Source: Leucobacter sp. UT-8R-CII-1-4 (GTDB taxonomy: Bacteria; Actinomycetota; Actinomycetes; Actinomycetales; Microbacteriaceae). Taken from it: 64,000 nt of DNA. Under the pieces are notes generated by a model that saw only the letters and a list, made by a program, of their open reading frames with translations, did no database searches and was not told the origin of the DNA. This document shows, one piece after another, positions 36,873-45,749 of this stretch. A program made the position numbers and the translations under genes. The stretch is taken from NCBI RefSeq assembly GCF_030010235.1, contig NZ_JASCRS010000004.1, positions 1 through 64,000 on the forward strand. The letters are read 5' to 3'. Within the stretch, counting starts at the first letter, position 1; every line of letters starts with the position of its first letter.

Positions 36873-37505
36873 ATGTCACAGATTCACGCGACCGGCACAC
36901 ACGACGCCCACTATCGCGCTGAGCGCGCGACCATCACCGCCTCAGTTTCGGTGGCCTCGAAAGATCGCGGCCGCAGCATCACAGACGCCACAACGCTGCA
37001 CAACTCGATCGCGCAGCGCGCCCAGCAGTTGCGAGACGCGGGCGACGCAACCTGGCATGCTGCCGATGCGCCAAGCACATGGGCTCGTAAGAGTTACGCA
37101 GAAGGTGCCGGACAGCAGGTTGTGATTGAACACGTCACTTCAAGCCGGGTCAGAATAAAGCTCTCAAACCTCGACCAGGTAGGGCCGCTGGTTGAAGAAC
37201 TCTCAGTAGCTGGCGCAGAGACCAGCGTGCACTGGTCTCTGACCGAGGCCTCGCGAAGACTCTGCGAGCGGCAAGCCAGACGTGCCGCCGTTGGTACCGC
37301 ACGCGAGATCGCCGAAGACTACGCCGAGGCGCTAGGCGAACAGATTGTTCGAGTGGTGAGCATCTCAGATGTGCTCGCGGCTGGTTTCGGTGGCCCACAG
37401 CCTCGCTTTGCGATGGCGGCAAGCTACGGCGGAGAATCTGCCGAAGTGAGCGTCGCCGAAATTACCGTGAGTGCGACCGTGCAGGGTGTGTTCGAGAGCG
37501 CTTAG
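36873..37505 (+). CDS. SIMPL (DUF541) domain protein
   Basis: A 210-residue SIMPL-domain protein. The repeated VSVASKDR, RVRIKLSNLDQVG and VAEITVSATVQGVFES strands are typical. It starts three bases after the mtn stop and has no signal peptide. Role unknown; related proteins bind or regulate others at the cell surface or in the cytoplasm. Confidence 0.8.
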   Translation: MSQIHATGTHDAHYRAERATITASVSVASKDRGRSITDATTLHNSIAQRAQQLRDAGDATWHAADAPSTWARKSYAEGAGQQVVIEHVTSSRVRIKLSNLDQVGPLVEELSVAGAETSVHWSLTEASRRLCERQARRAAVGTAREIAEDYAEALGEQIVRVVSISDVLAAGFGGPQPRFAMAASYGGESAEVSVAEITVSATVQGVFESA

Positions 37506-37537
37506 TCTCTAGGTTGCTTGGCTCGAGTGGCCTGTAC

Positions 37538-38071
37538 CTATTCGGCGTAGAAGTCCCCAAATAGGCTCGACCGGCGATGATGCGAAAGCAACAGACTTGT
37601 CTCGGTTAAGTCGACAAGGGGGATCGAGCTAATCGGATCAATCACGTTCTCTTGCAAACTATCTGAGTCCTGTGCGTATGCGTGCACGATGAGGTGGAAT
37701 GAGCCAGTTGTTTTCATAACTGACGTTATGTAGGGAATCTTCATCATGTCGAGCAAGGTGTTTTGAATCGCCTCGGGGCTTTGCACGCTCAGCCTGATGG
37801 AGACTGTTGCCTGAAGATTTAGGCCGAGTGCCTTTCGATTGATTCGGGTGTGAAACCCCTCAATCACATTCGATTTCAGCATCGAATTCACTCGATTCAG
37901 CGTGGTCGATGGGGCCGTATGAGTCGCGGATGCCAATTGCGCATTGTTGATCCTGGCTGAGTCCGCAAGAAGTATAAGAAGTTCATACTCCGCCTCAGTC
38001 AGCGCCTTTGAATCGAGAAGATAGTTTCGCAGATTGTTCACGAAGCTAATGATTTCACCAGTATTATCCAA
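37538..38071 (-). CDS. Lrp/AsnC-family transcriptional regulator
   Basis: A 177-residue Lrp-type regulator. An N-terminal extension of about 20 residues precedes the helix-turn-helix (INNAQLASATHTAPSTTLNRVNSM); the RAM ligand domain follows (TVSIRLSVQSPEAIQNTLLDM). It is divergent from an amino acid ABC transporter operon with a near-palindrome beside its start, and probably responds to an amino acid. Confidence 0.88.
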   Translation of the reverse strand: MDNTGEIISFVNNLRNYLLDSKALTEAEYELLILLADSARINNAQLASATHTAPSTTLNRVNSMLKSNVIEGFHTRINRKALGLNLQATVSIRLSVQSPEAIQNTLLDMMKIPYITSVMKTTGSFHLIVHAYAQDSDSLQENVIDPISSIPLVDLTETSLLLSHHRRSSLFGDFYAE

Positions 38072-38077
38072 AATCTA

Positions 38078-38096
38078 GATCATTTTATGAATAATC
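38078..38096. promoter_or_regulatory. Candidate Lrp operator
   Basis: GATCATT and AATAATC are inverted 7-bp arms with one mismatch around TTATG, 7-25 bases before the Lrp start, in an A+T-rich gap shared with the ABC transporter operon. Confidence 0.5.
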
Positions 38097-38198
38097 AGCA
38101 ACGTCAGATTGTTGTAGTGGAGTCTCGTGCGAGTTTTGGGGAAGAATTATGCAGATCCTGCAAATCTCCCAGGATATTGAACGGAAGGTAGAACCCCG

Positions 38199-39077
38199 AT
38201 GCACGGTACACACCGAAAGCGCTACCGCACGCCCCTCACAATCTCGCTAATTGCCGCTGCAGCATTGACGCTCAGCGCATGCGCAGCAAATCCAGCAGCG
38301 ACGCCGGGTGATGACGGCGATGCAACACTGCCAAGCTCCATTGCTGAATCAGGCGTATTGAAGGTCGGTACAGAGCCACTTGTCGGCATGCCATGGACTG
38401 CGCTTGAAGACAACACAAACGCGAATATCGGTATCGACCCCGATATTGCGCGGGCTCTGGGCGAAGAACTCGGACTCGAAGTGGAGTTCGTGAACCTGAG
38501 CTTCGACAGCCTGATCCCCAGCCTCGAAGCCGGGCGAATCGACATCATCATGTCGGACATGCTCGATACCGAAGAACGGCAAGGCGCAATCGACTTCGTT
38601 GATTACGTAATAGGTGGAGACGGTCTGATGGTCTCTGCCAGCTCCAAGCTGAACCCTGCATCGACCGATGAGCTCTGCGGAACAACTGTCGGTGTGCTGC
38701 GAGGCGCTGCCGCGCACATCACGATCGAGGAAGTGAAATGTGACAGTTCAGAGCCGATCGATCTGCAAGTTTTTCCTGACGTGAACGCTCTGGTTACGGC
38801 CCTCGATAGTGCTCGAATCGAAGTCGCTTCGGGCGATCCATCGACTTGGGGTTATATGGCCCTCCAAGAGCCTGAGAAATACCGCGCTGTAGGTCAAGTA
38901 TTCAACTCAGGACCCCTCGGCATCGGCGTAGCCAAGGACTCGCCAATGTCAGCGGTAATTAGTGAAGCGTTGAACGGGCTGATTGAGAGCGGTAAATACC
39001 AAGAAATTCTGACTAGCTACGGTATGGGTGAGTCGAGCTTCATGGCTGAAGCGGCAGTGAACATGGGTCAATCGTGA
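38199..39077 (+). CDS. Polar amino acid ABC transporter, substrate-binding lipoprotein
   Basis: A 292-residue type 3 solute-binding lipoprotein. The lipobox is LTLSAC at residues 23-28 after a basic start and hydrophobic core. The mature part has PWTALEDNTNANIGIDPDIARALG, VEFVNLSFDSLIPSLEAGRIDI and PLGIGVAKDSP, all family marks. It should bind an amino acid outside the membrane. Start ATG follows GGAAGGTAG. Overlaps the permease gene by four bases. Confidence 0.92.
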   Translation: MHGTHRKRYRTPLTISLIAAAALTLSACAANPAATPGDDGDATLPSSIAESGVLKVGTEPLVGMPWTALEDNTNANIGIDPDIARALGEELGLEVEFVNLSFDSLIPSLEAGRIDIIMSDMLDTEERQGAIDFVDYVIGGDGLMVSASSKLNPASTDELCGTTVGVLRGAAAHITIEEVKCDSSEPIDLQVFPDVNALVTALDSARIEVASGDPSTWGYMALQEPEKYRAVGQVFNSGPLGIGVAKDSPMSAVISEALNGLIESGKYQEILTSYGMGESSFMAEAAVNMGQS

Positions 39078-39988
39078 GCCACACAAAACTTCCGTCCGGC
39101 GTGATCAAGGAAGATTCGCCGGGCGGGACTCCCGCCCTTGCGAGTCTGACGATTCACGCCTCTCGCCGACCAGGATTTTGGATTGCTGGCAGTCTCTGCC
39201 TAGCGCTGGTTCTGCTCATCGGTTACACACTTATTACGAATGACCGATTCCGCTGGAATGTGGTGTTTTCATTCCTGTTCGATCCGCGAATTCTCGCCGG
39301 TCTTGGACTCACGCTCATGCTCACCTTTGTGTGCATGATCATTGCATTCTTGCTAGGCACATTGCTGGCTGTGATGGACTCCTCACACAACCCCTTCGTG
39401 CGCGGCATCGCGCAGACATATCTGTGGGTGTTTCGTGGCACTCCAGTGCTCGTGCAACTCCTATTGTGGTTTAACCTTGGCGCGCTCTTTCCTGTGATCG
39501 GTGTTCCGGGCACCGTTTTTGCGTGGTCCGCGAACGACCTGATTTCGCCGCTTAGCGCAGCTATCTTGGGTCTCGCCCTCAACGAAGCTGCCTACATGGC
39601 AGAAATCATTCGATCGGGGTTGAACTCGGTCGATGCCGGGCAACGCGAGGCTGCCCAAGCGCTTGGTATGAAGAGCACGCTGTCATTTCGACGGGTCGTA
39701 TTGCCGCAAGCAATGCGCGTGATCGTGCCGCCTGCCGGAAACGAAGCAATCTCGATGCTGAAGTACACGTCTCTCGTTTCTGTCATTGCACTGCCAGAAC
39801 TGCTCTACTCGGCTCAGCTCATTGCCTCAAAGAACTTTCAAATTATTCCGATGCTTCTGGTTGCAACCATTTGGTATCTGGCTACCACGAGCGTGCTGAG
39901 CGTGATCCAGCGGCGTATTGAGGTGCGTCTCTCGCGAGGTGTCGCGCGAACCGCGGTGCAGTCGAAGGCGAAAGGAAAGCGCACATGA
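39074..39988 (+). CDS. Polar amino acid ABC transporter permease
   Basis: A 304-residue HisM/HisQ-type permease with about five to six transmembrane helices. A hydrophobic N-terminal extension of about 75 residues precedes the domain. The EAA loop is [28 protein letters not shown]. It pairs with the ATPase that starts four bases before its stop. Confidence 0.92.
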   Translation: MSHTKLPSGVIKEDSPGGTPALASLTIHASRRPGFWIAGSLCLALVLLIGYTLITNDRFRWNVVFSFLFDPRILAGLGLTLMLTFVCMIIAFLLGTLLAVMDSSHNPFVRGIAQTYLWVFRGTPVLVQLLLWFNLGALFPVIGVPGTVFAWSANDLISPLSAAILGLALNEAAYMAEIIRSGLNSVDAGQREAAQALGMKSTLSFRRVVLPQAMRVIVPPAGNEAISMLKYTSLVSVIALPELLYSAQLIASKNFQIIPMLLVATIWYLATTSVLSVIQRRIEVRLSRGVARTAVQSKAKGKRT

Positions 39989-40755
39989 GTGGTACTCCAA
40001 TTATTGAGGCACACGAAATTCGCAAAACTTTTGGGCACAACGAGGTGCTGAAGGGCATCAACTTTGAGCTCAAAGCAGGCGAAGTGGTGTGCATTATCGG
40101 GCCGTCAGGTTCGGGGAAGAGCACCTTCTTGCGCTGCCTAAACCACTTAGAGCAGCCAACGAGCGGTCTTGTCCGAGTGGGCGATGAAGTAATGGGATAC
40201 GCACTGCGTGGTTCCGAGTTGCACGCGATCCCGGAGCGCAAGATCGCCGGTCAGCGCACCAAAGTCGGCATGGTGTTTCAGAAGTTTCACCTCTTCGGTC
40301 ACATGACGGTCGAAGAAAACATTATCGAAGCGCCGGTTCGCGTTGAGGGAGTATCAAAGGCCGAAGCGATCACCCGAAGCAACGAGTTGCTTGAGCGAGT
40401 AGGGCTGCATGACAGAAAAGATGCATACCCCGCACAGCTCTCGGGAGGACAGCAACAACGAGTCGCGATCGCGCGAGCACTCGCAATGCGGCCCGACGTG
40501 ATGCTTTTTGACGAGCCCACCTCGGCACTCGACCCCGAACTGGTCGGCGAAGTGCTTGCGGTGATGCAAGACCTGGCCGAGCACAGCGGCATGTCAATGG
40601 TCGTGGTGACTCACGAAATTGGTTTTGCACGCGAGGTAGGTAGCCGCGTGGTCTTCATGGATGACGGCTGCATCGTGGAAGAGGGCACAAGTGCACAGGT
40701 GCTAAGCAACCCACAGCACGAAAGAACGAAGGCGTTTTTGTCACGCATCTTGTGA
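39985..40755 (+). CDS. Polar amino acid ABC transporter ATPase
   Basis: A 256-residue GlnQ/HisP-type ATPase. Walker [10 protein letters not shown] near residue 38, Q-loop QKFHLF, signature LSGGQQQR, Walker [14 protein letters not shown] and the switch VTHEIGFA are all intact. It powers the operon's importer. Confidence 0.95.
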   Translation: MSGTPIIEAHEIRKTFGHNEVLKGINFELKAGEVVCIIGPSGSGKSTFLRCLNHLEQPTSGLVRVGDEVMGYALRGSELHAIPERKIAGQRTKVGMVFQKFHLFGHMTVEENIIEAPVRVEGVSKAEAITRSNELLERVGLHDRKDAYPAQLSGGQQQRVAIARALAMRPDVMLFDEPTSALDPELVGEVLAVMQDLAEHSGMSMVVVTHEIGFAREVGSRVVFMDDGCIVEEGTSAQVLSNPQHERTKAFLSRIL

Positions 40756-40770
40756 GTTTGTCTAACAAAC
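40756..40770. promoter_or_regulatory. Palindrome before the ureohydrolase gene
   Basis: GTTTGT and ACAAAC are perfect 6-bp arms separated by CTA, immediately after the ATPase stop. It may be an operator for a separate promoter of the ureohydrolase gene in the 115-bp gap. Confidence 0.4.
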
Positions 40771-40870
40771 AGCCACACATTTTCTGATCCAGCTATAAGC
40801 CCAATCAATAAGGGCGCTATTTGGTGTACCCAAAATGCGCACCTCGACACGAAAAGAACGGAAGTAAGAC

Positions 40871-41797
40871 ATGAAGTTCGAAGAAAAAGACCTCCGATTT
40901 ATGGGAAGTCCAAAGCAAGAAGACACGAGCAAAGTCGACACTCCCTTTGCTTTTGTTGGCATTCCCTATGGGGTGCCCTACCACGCCGTCGATCTTGTTG
41001 CCTGTGCTGGTGCGGCCGACGCGGTGCGCCAGGTCACCTACGACATGGGCATCGCATTCAACTGGGACCACATGAACTTCGACACCGGCAAAGCAATATT
41101 TGCAGACGGTGTGCCGACTGTCACCGATTGCGGCGACGTGCAGACCGATTTCCGAAACTCCGAGCAAATCTGGGATGACGGGATGGACAAGATTCGCCCT
41201 CTGGTGCGTGCTGGAGTGGTGCCTCTTGTTGTTGGCGGCCTTGACTCTATTCCGCCGATTGTGGTTGGTGCCTTCGAAGGCGAAGGTAAAACCTACAACA
41301 TTCTGCACATTGATGCGCATCTGGACTTTCGTGAGGAACGCTACGGGGTGCCACGCGGATTCTCGAGTCCAATCAGGCGGATACGTGAGTTTAGCTGCGT
41401 GAACGAAGTCGTGCAGATCGGTCTGCGTTCGATGGGAAGCGCAAGGGTCAGTGACGTCGAGGAAGCCCGCGCAGCGGGCAACCGATTGGTGACGGCATGG
41501 GAACTGCACGAACAAGGCGCCACAGCCTTCCTCGACACACTTTCAAGTGATCTCCCGTGGATCATTACGATCGATTGTGACGGACTCGATCCCGCGATTG
41601 CTCCTGGAGTGGGCTGGCCAGAGCCAGGCGGGATTACTTTCATGGAAATCGGCACAATCGTGCGAGGCCTCGCAAAGCGCAACTCTGTGGCAGGGATGAT
41701 CTTCACGGAGTTTCAGCCTGCACTTGACGAACGCGGGATTACTGCGAAAACTATTGCGCGCTTGATGATGAATGTCATCGGAATTCAGGACAACTAG
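40871..41797 (+). CDS. Arginase/agmatinase-fold ureohydrolase with an altered metal site
   Basis: A 308-residue ureohydrolase-superfamily protein. DAHLD (148-152) and DCDGLDP (235-241) supply most metal ligands. The GG(D/E)HS motif, whose His binds Mn(A), reads GGLDS at 122-126, with Asp125 in the His place. HFDAH-type spacing is otherwise normal. The family hydrolyses arginine, agmatine, guanidinobutyrate, formiminoglutamate or guanidine. It follows the amino acid importer under an Lrp regulator, so a guanidino compound imported by that system is a reasonable substrate. AAGTAAG precedes the ATG. Confidence 0.85.
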   Translation: MKFEEKDLRFMGSPKQEDTSKVDTPFAFVGIPYGVPYHAVDLVACAGAADAVRQVTYDMGIAFNWDHMNFDTGKAIFADGVPTVTDCGDVQTDFRNSEQIWDDGMDKIRPLVRAGVVPLVVGGLDSIPPIVVGAFEGEGKTYNILHIDAHLDFREERYGVPRGFSSPIRRIREFSCVNEVVQIGLRSMGSARVSDVEEARAAGNRLVTAWELHEQGATAFLDTLSSDLPWIITIDCDGLDPAIAPGVGWPEPGGITFMEIGTIVRGLAKRNSVAGMIFTEFQPALDERGITAKTIARLMMNVIGIQDN

Positions 41798-41883
41798 CAC
41801 GCAAACAGATCGCGACACGCGGAAGCGGCCGGTTTTGCGGGCTTGATTAGTAATTCAAAGCCAAATCCCGTAAGCTTTTGGGC

Positions 41884-41972
41884 GGTGACGTGTCCGAGCG
41901 GCCGAAGGTGCAACACTCGAAATGTTGTGTAGGTAACCCCTACCGTGGGTTCAAATCCCACCGTCACCGCCA
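41884..41972 (+). tRNA. tRNA-Ser (anticodon CGA)
   Basis: A complete class II tRNA. The acceptor stem pairs GGTGACG with CGTCACC, followed by G and an encoded CCA. The anticodon stem-loop is CAACA CTCGAAA TGTTG with CGA at 34-36, read as serine (UCG). A long variable arm follows, then the T arm GTGGG TTCAAAT CCCAC. Confidence 0.97.
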
Positions 41973-41975
41973 GTA

Positions 41976-42025
41976 AGAACCCCCGAGAATCCTTGAGAAA
42001 TCAATGGAGTCCGGGGGTTCTTTTT
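41976..42025 (+). terminator. Terminator of tRNA-Ser
   Basis: AGAACCCCCG and CGGGGGTTCT form a 10-bp stem with a 26-base loop, then a T run. Confidence 0.85.
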
Positions 42026-42091
42026 GTGTGTGAGTAAAGGTGGATCAGCATTGCGCTCATGTCTTGCCCACATTTTTCGGAAACTCACCGC

Positions 42092-43306
42092 TTAGACGAG
42101 GTTTTCTCGCAGCCAGCCTTCGCCGACGACGGGGATCCCATACTTCCTGGCTTGCTGTGCCTTTCCCGAGCCAGAATCTGGGTCTGCTGACACCAGAACT
42201 TTGGTCTTTTTCGTGATTCGAGGGTGCGGCACAAAACCAGCAGCGATGAGCAACAACTCCCATTCAGTGCGTTCAATCTGCATGTCGCCGGTAAGAACTA
42301 TGTGGTCTCCCGGATCGAGCTTGAACTCTGTGGGTGCCCATTGTGTGGGTTGCGAATCAGAGCTGAATCGCTCGCTGTTCCAATCATCAGCCGGGATCGC
42401 GAGCGACTCTGAGACGGCGATTAGCTCGCCGAGTTCCTCTTGCGTGAGCACCCCGTCGGCCCAGGCCCGCTGCTGTAGCGCATCAAAGTACTTGCGGTTA
42501 AGCAAGTCGGCTTCGGTGCGTGAAATACCGAGTTCACCTGCAACAGCAATGAGTTCGGCCTGCTCGCTCGCAGAGATTGACCTGTCGATGAGCACGCGAT
42601 CCAGCGCATCTAAATAAGCAACTTCGGCGCCTTCTACTTTCACCTCAAGCGGTGGATCCGAAATTCTTTCGAGGAAGTGTTGCGGCTCGCTGAATGATTC
42701 GCCTCGAGCTTTCCAGGCAACACCACGTGTTGTGGGCGAGGGCAGTGGGAACCCGCGACCCATCTGACCCACCTCGGCCCAATACGCGGCCCACTCACTC
42801 ATCGTTCGCGTTGCGTCCATATAGGCGCTGAGCAGTTGGCCGGTTGCGAGTGAATCTGCTCCGGCTGTGTGTGCATTGACGAGGTCGACTCCGAAGTGTG
42901 CACAGCATGAATCGAGCGCCCCGCGCCCGGGTACTCCAAAACTCTGAGAGAGTTTCATGGTGCAGATATGCGGAAGGCTGTCGCCAAAATAGAGCCCTGA
43001 GCGGGAGAACTCAGCGATTAGGAATCGAAGATCGAACGAGGCGTTGTGCGCGACAAATGTGCGGTCGCGGAGGAGCGCCAGTAAATCCGGAGCGATATCT
43101 TCGAAAAGAGGTGCATCGATCAAGTCTGCGCCCCGAATGCCATGAATGTGCTGTGGCCCTAAGTCGCGCTGGGGATTAACGAGTGTTTCCCAATGCCCTG
43201 AAATTGACCCGTCATCTTCTACGTGAGTGACTCCGATTTCTATGACTCGGTGATTGTGTGACGGCAAAATACCGGTGGTCTCGAAATCAAGAACGGCGAA
43301 CGACAT
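42092..43306 (-). CDS. DEDDh exonuclease with C-terminal BRCT domain
   Basis: A 404-residue protein. Residues 1-170 are a DnaQ-like 3'-5' exonuclease with DFETTG (D7, E9), HNASFDLRFL and HTAGADSLAT supplying the DEDDh acids and His. A TerB-like helical middle follows (SASEQAELIAVAGELGISRTEADLL). The last about 85 residues are a BRCT domain (GDHIVLTGDMQIERTEWELLLIAAGF). It is a repair or proofreading-related nuclease, not the replicative epsilon subunit. ATG at 43306 has AGGAGA upstream; the longer open frame is not used. Confidence 0.9.
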   Translation of the reverse strand: MSFAVLDFETTGILPSHNHRVIEIGVTHVEDDGSISGHWETLVNPQRDLGPQHIHGIRGADLIDAPLFEDIAPDLLALLRDRTFVAHNASFDLRFLIAEFSRSGLYFGDSLPHICTMKLSQSFGVPGRGALDSCCAHFGVDLVNAHTAGADSLATGQLLSAYMDATRTMSEWAAYWAEVGQMGRGFPLPSPTTRGVAWKARGESFSEPQHFLERISDPPLEVKVEGAEVAYLDALDRVLIDRSISASEQAELIAVAGELGISRTEADLLNRKYFDALQQRAWADGVLTQEELGELIAVSESLAIPADDWNSERFSSDSQPTQWAPTEFKLDPGDHIVLTGDMQIERTEWELLLIAAGFVPHPRITKKTKVLVSADPDSGSGKAQQARKYGIPVVGEGWLRENLV

Positions 43307-43391
43307 ACCTGGCTCTCCTTTGCAGCGACAGACATTCAAGACTCTAGTCTCAATCCGCAGGGGGTGGCGCGAGCGTGGCGCGGGCCGGGAG

Positions 43392-44543
43392 TTAGCGGGT
43401 GAGCGCTGCGGCGGCACCTGCGATGGCGCGCTCGATGTTCTCGGGCGAAGTCGCGAAGTTGAAACGAATGTGGTGCGCAAATTGGGTGCCGCAGGCGCCG
43501 CCGGGCACTGTGGCGACACCGGCACGCTGCAGCAGGAACTCTGCGGGTGACACGTCGAGTTCGTAGTCGGCGAAGTTGATCCATGCGAGATATGTGGCCT
43601 GCGGCTCACGGTACTGCGCCAGCGGAAGTGATTCGTTGAGTTGCGCCGTGAGTAGCTTGCGATTCGAGTCGAAGCGCAGAATCAGCTCATCAAGCCAGGC
43701 CAGTCCCTCATCGCTGTACGCCGATGCGATCCCAATCGCGCCGAGTGGGCTGCCGCTGCGCACCGGGTGCCGATCCAGGCGATCCCAATGCCCGCGCAAC
43801 TGATCATTTGGAATGATTGCGTGTGCTGCCTTCAACCCCGGAAGGTTCCAGCCCTTTGAGGGTGAGATTGCCGTGATCGAGCGCTGTGCCGCCTCTGGCG
43901 AAATGGAGGCAAAAGGTATGTGCGTTGATCCAGCGTAGACAAGCGGGGCGTGAATCTCGTCGACAAATAGGTACGCGTCATGACGTTCGGCGAGCTCCGC
44001 GAGCTGCGTGAGTGTTTCGCGATCGAGTACTTCGCCGGTTGGGTTGTGTGGGTTGCATAGCAACACGATGGAGCCGGGGACGCGCAATGAATCTGCCAGA
44101 AGTTCAAGGTCGAAGCCATTTGGCATTGGTACCGAGACGACTTCGCGGTTCATACTTTCGCAGACACCCGGGAAGGGCGAGTACCAGGGGCTCGGAATGA
44201 TGACGGGTGTGTGCTGGGGGAAAATCTCAAGTGCGATGTGCAGGGCTGAGAGCACGTCGGGTGTTGCCCGCACCCAGCTGGTTGGAAACGTCCAGCCGAA
44301 TCGTGTGCGGTACAACTCGCTGCAGGCCTCGCTGGCGAGTTCGGCGAGGTTGTCGGGTAGGTAGCTGAGGAGGTCTTCTTGCACGGCGCGGGCAAGGCGC
44401 TCTTTGATGAATGTTGCTGTGCCGAAGTCGCTTTCGGCGATGCCGGCCCCGATTGCGCCCTGCTGCTCGGCCCATTTGCGGCCGTGGGGGAGCGCCTGGT
44501 CTGCTCGCAATCGCGAGAAAAACTCATCGGTACGGTTCGACAT
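43392..44543 (-). CDS. PatB/MalY-type aminotransferase, probable C-S lyase
   Basis: A 383-residue PLP fold type I enzyme. The Schiff-base Lys is in SPSKGWNLPGLK and the phosphate/aromatic site in CNPHNPTGEVLD. MalY/PatB proteins cleave cystathionine or cysteine conjugates to pyruvate, ammonia and a thiol. ATG at 44543 follows AGAGGG. It is divergent from a LysR gene, which probably controls it. Confidence 0.88.
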   Translation of the reverse strand: MSNRTDEFFSRLRADQALPHGRKWAEQQGAIGAGIAESDFGTATFIKERLARAVQEDLLSYLPDNLAELASEACSELYRTRFGWTFPTSWVRATPDVLSALHIALEIFPQHTPVIIPSPWYSPFPGVCESMNREVVSVPMPNGFDLELLADSLRVPGSIVLLCNPHNPTGEVLDRETLTQLAELAERHDAYLFVDEIHAPLVYAGSTHIPFASISPEAAQRSITAISPSKGWNLPGLKAAHAIIPNDQLRGHWDRLDRHPVRSGSPLGAIGIASAYSDEGLAWLDELILRFDSNRKLLTAQLNESLPLAQYREPQATYLAWINFADYELDVSPAEFLLQRAGVATVPGGACGTQFAHHIRFNFATSPENIERAIAGAAAALTR

Positions 44544-44610
44544 TTGCCCTCTGCTGTGAATTACGACGGAATACGGTCTAGCTTGAGCATGCATCAGCGT
44601 TTGCATAAGT

Positions 44611-44640
44611 TCAATAGGCAAAAAACTTGCTAGGTTATTA
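44611..44640. promoter_or_regulatory. Candidate LysR operator array
   Basis: TTGC at 44611, GCAA at 44628 and TTGC at 44637 give a TTGC-N13-GCAA-N5-TTGC series, and AAGTT/AACTT arms lie inside it. It lies 26-55 bases before the LysR start in the divergent gap with the C-S lyase gene, the usual place for LysR recognition and activation sites. Confidence 0.45.
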
Positions 44641-44665
44641 GGTTTTCTTATGTTAACTTCGTGCC

Positions 44666-45604
44666 ATGATCGAACTGAAGCAATTGCAGATGCTGGAGGC
44701 AATCAGCCAGCACGGCACGATCTCCGGTGCCGCGAAAGCCCTCGGTTACTCTCAACCCGCAATTTCGCAGCACATGGCGACGATCGAGCGCATGCTTGAA
44801 ACACCGGTGCTCGTTCGTAGCCGCTCCGGTGTGCATCTCACGGAGGCGGGCAAGCTGCTAGTTGACGCTGCCGGCCCGATTCTTGCTCAGGTTGGCCAGG
44901 TCATGTCTGAGGTTTCTGCGATTGCCGGGCTTCGCGCTGGCAAGGTGCGGGTGTCATGTTTTCCAAGCGCCGCATCTGTGTTGTTGCCCGGTGCGTTTGC
45001 GCACGTACGTGAGCGTCACCCGGGCCTATCGTTCGCGCTCGCTGAGCGTGATCCAGTTGGCGGTCTCGAGATGCTCAGGCGTGGGCAGTGCGACATTGCA
45101 ATCATTTTTGACTACGTCACGCCTGGGCTCGCGCAGCCCTCAAGCCGCCTAGAACTGCTGCCGAACGAGACAGCGGTGACGCTGCTCGAAGAGGAGATTA
45201 TGGTGGCATTGCCACCGACTCATGCGCGCGCAAAAGATCGCTGGATCGACATCGAGGTGCTTGAAGGTGAGCAGTGGATTGCTGGTTGCCCTGACTGCCG
45301 CACCCACCTTGTGGAGGCTTGCGAAATCGCCGGTTACCATCCGGACATCACCTTTGAAACTGACGACTATCTTGCGATGCAGGGACTGGTTGGTGCGGGT
45401 CTCGGCATCGCGCTGATTCCCGAGGTAGTGCTTGCCGCAGCGCGACACCAATACCCAATCGCTTTGCTGCCGACGCATCCGGTTTCAACGCGAGTGATCC
45501 GGGCGGTGACTACCGAATCGATGCTGCGTGTGCCTGGCATTGTGCCGACTATCGAAGCGTTGCAAGCTGCTGCAAAACAGCGCATTAGCGCCACACACGC
45601 GTAA
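44666..45604 (+). CDS. LysR-family transcriptional regulator
   Basis: A 312-residue LysR protein. The winged helix-turn-helix is at about 15-55 (AAKALGYSQPAISQHMATIERMLE). The C-terminal effector domain is of the periplasmic-binding fold. It lies between the divergent C-S lyase gene and the ABC transporter operon and could control either or both. Confidence 0.93.
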   Translation: MIELKQLQMLEAISQHGTISGAAKALGYSQPAISQHMATIERMLETPVLVRSRSGVHLTEAGKLLVDAAGPILAQVGQVMSEVSAIAGLRAGKVRVSCFPSAASVLLPGAFAHVRERHPGLSFALAERDPVGGLEMLRRGQCDIAIIFDYVTPGLAQPSSRLELLPNETAVTLLEEEIMVALPPTHARAKDRWIDIEVLEGEQWIAGCPDCRTHLVEACEIAGYHPDITFETDDYLAMQGLVGAGLGIALIPEVVLAAARHQYPIALLPTHPVSTRVIRAVTTESMLRVPGIVPTIEALQAAAKQRISATHA

Positions 45605-45619
45605 TTTTTCTCTTCATTA

Positions 45620-45632
45620 CGGACAATGTCCG
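45620..45632. promoter_or_regulatory. Palindrome after LysR gene
   Basis: CGGACA-A-TGTCCG is perfect with a single centre base, 16 bases after the LysR stop. It may be a weak terminator or an operator. Confidence 0.5.
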
Positions 45633-45645
45633 GCCGATTTAAGCA

Positions 45646-45660
45646 ATAAGCGCCGCTTAT
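45646..45660. promoter_or_regulatory. Palindrome before the ABC transporter operon
   Basis: ATAAGCG-C-CGCTTAT is a perfect 15-bp palindrome about 90 bases before the substrate-binding gene. The overlapping GCAATAAG (45643-45650) has an exact inverted copy CTTATTGC at 45688-45695, so two sites may be bound together. Confidence 0.6.
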
Positions 45661-45749
45661 GGGAGTATTAAGAAGTTTGCTATTGCTCTTATTGCAACGC
45701 GACTGACACTCTGGCCCTGAGTGCCTTTTCTATATCAATGATGGAGAAA

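Noticed and set aside
41884-41972. tRNA-Ser as attachment site of an integrated element
   Set aside because: No integrase, no duplicated tRNA 3' end seen, and the flanks are ordinary genes.
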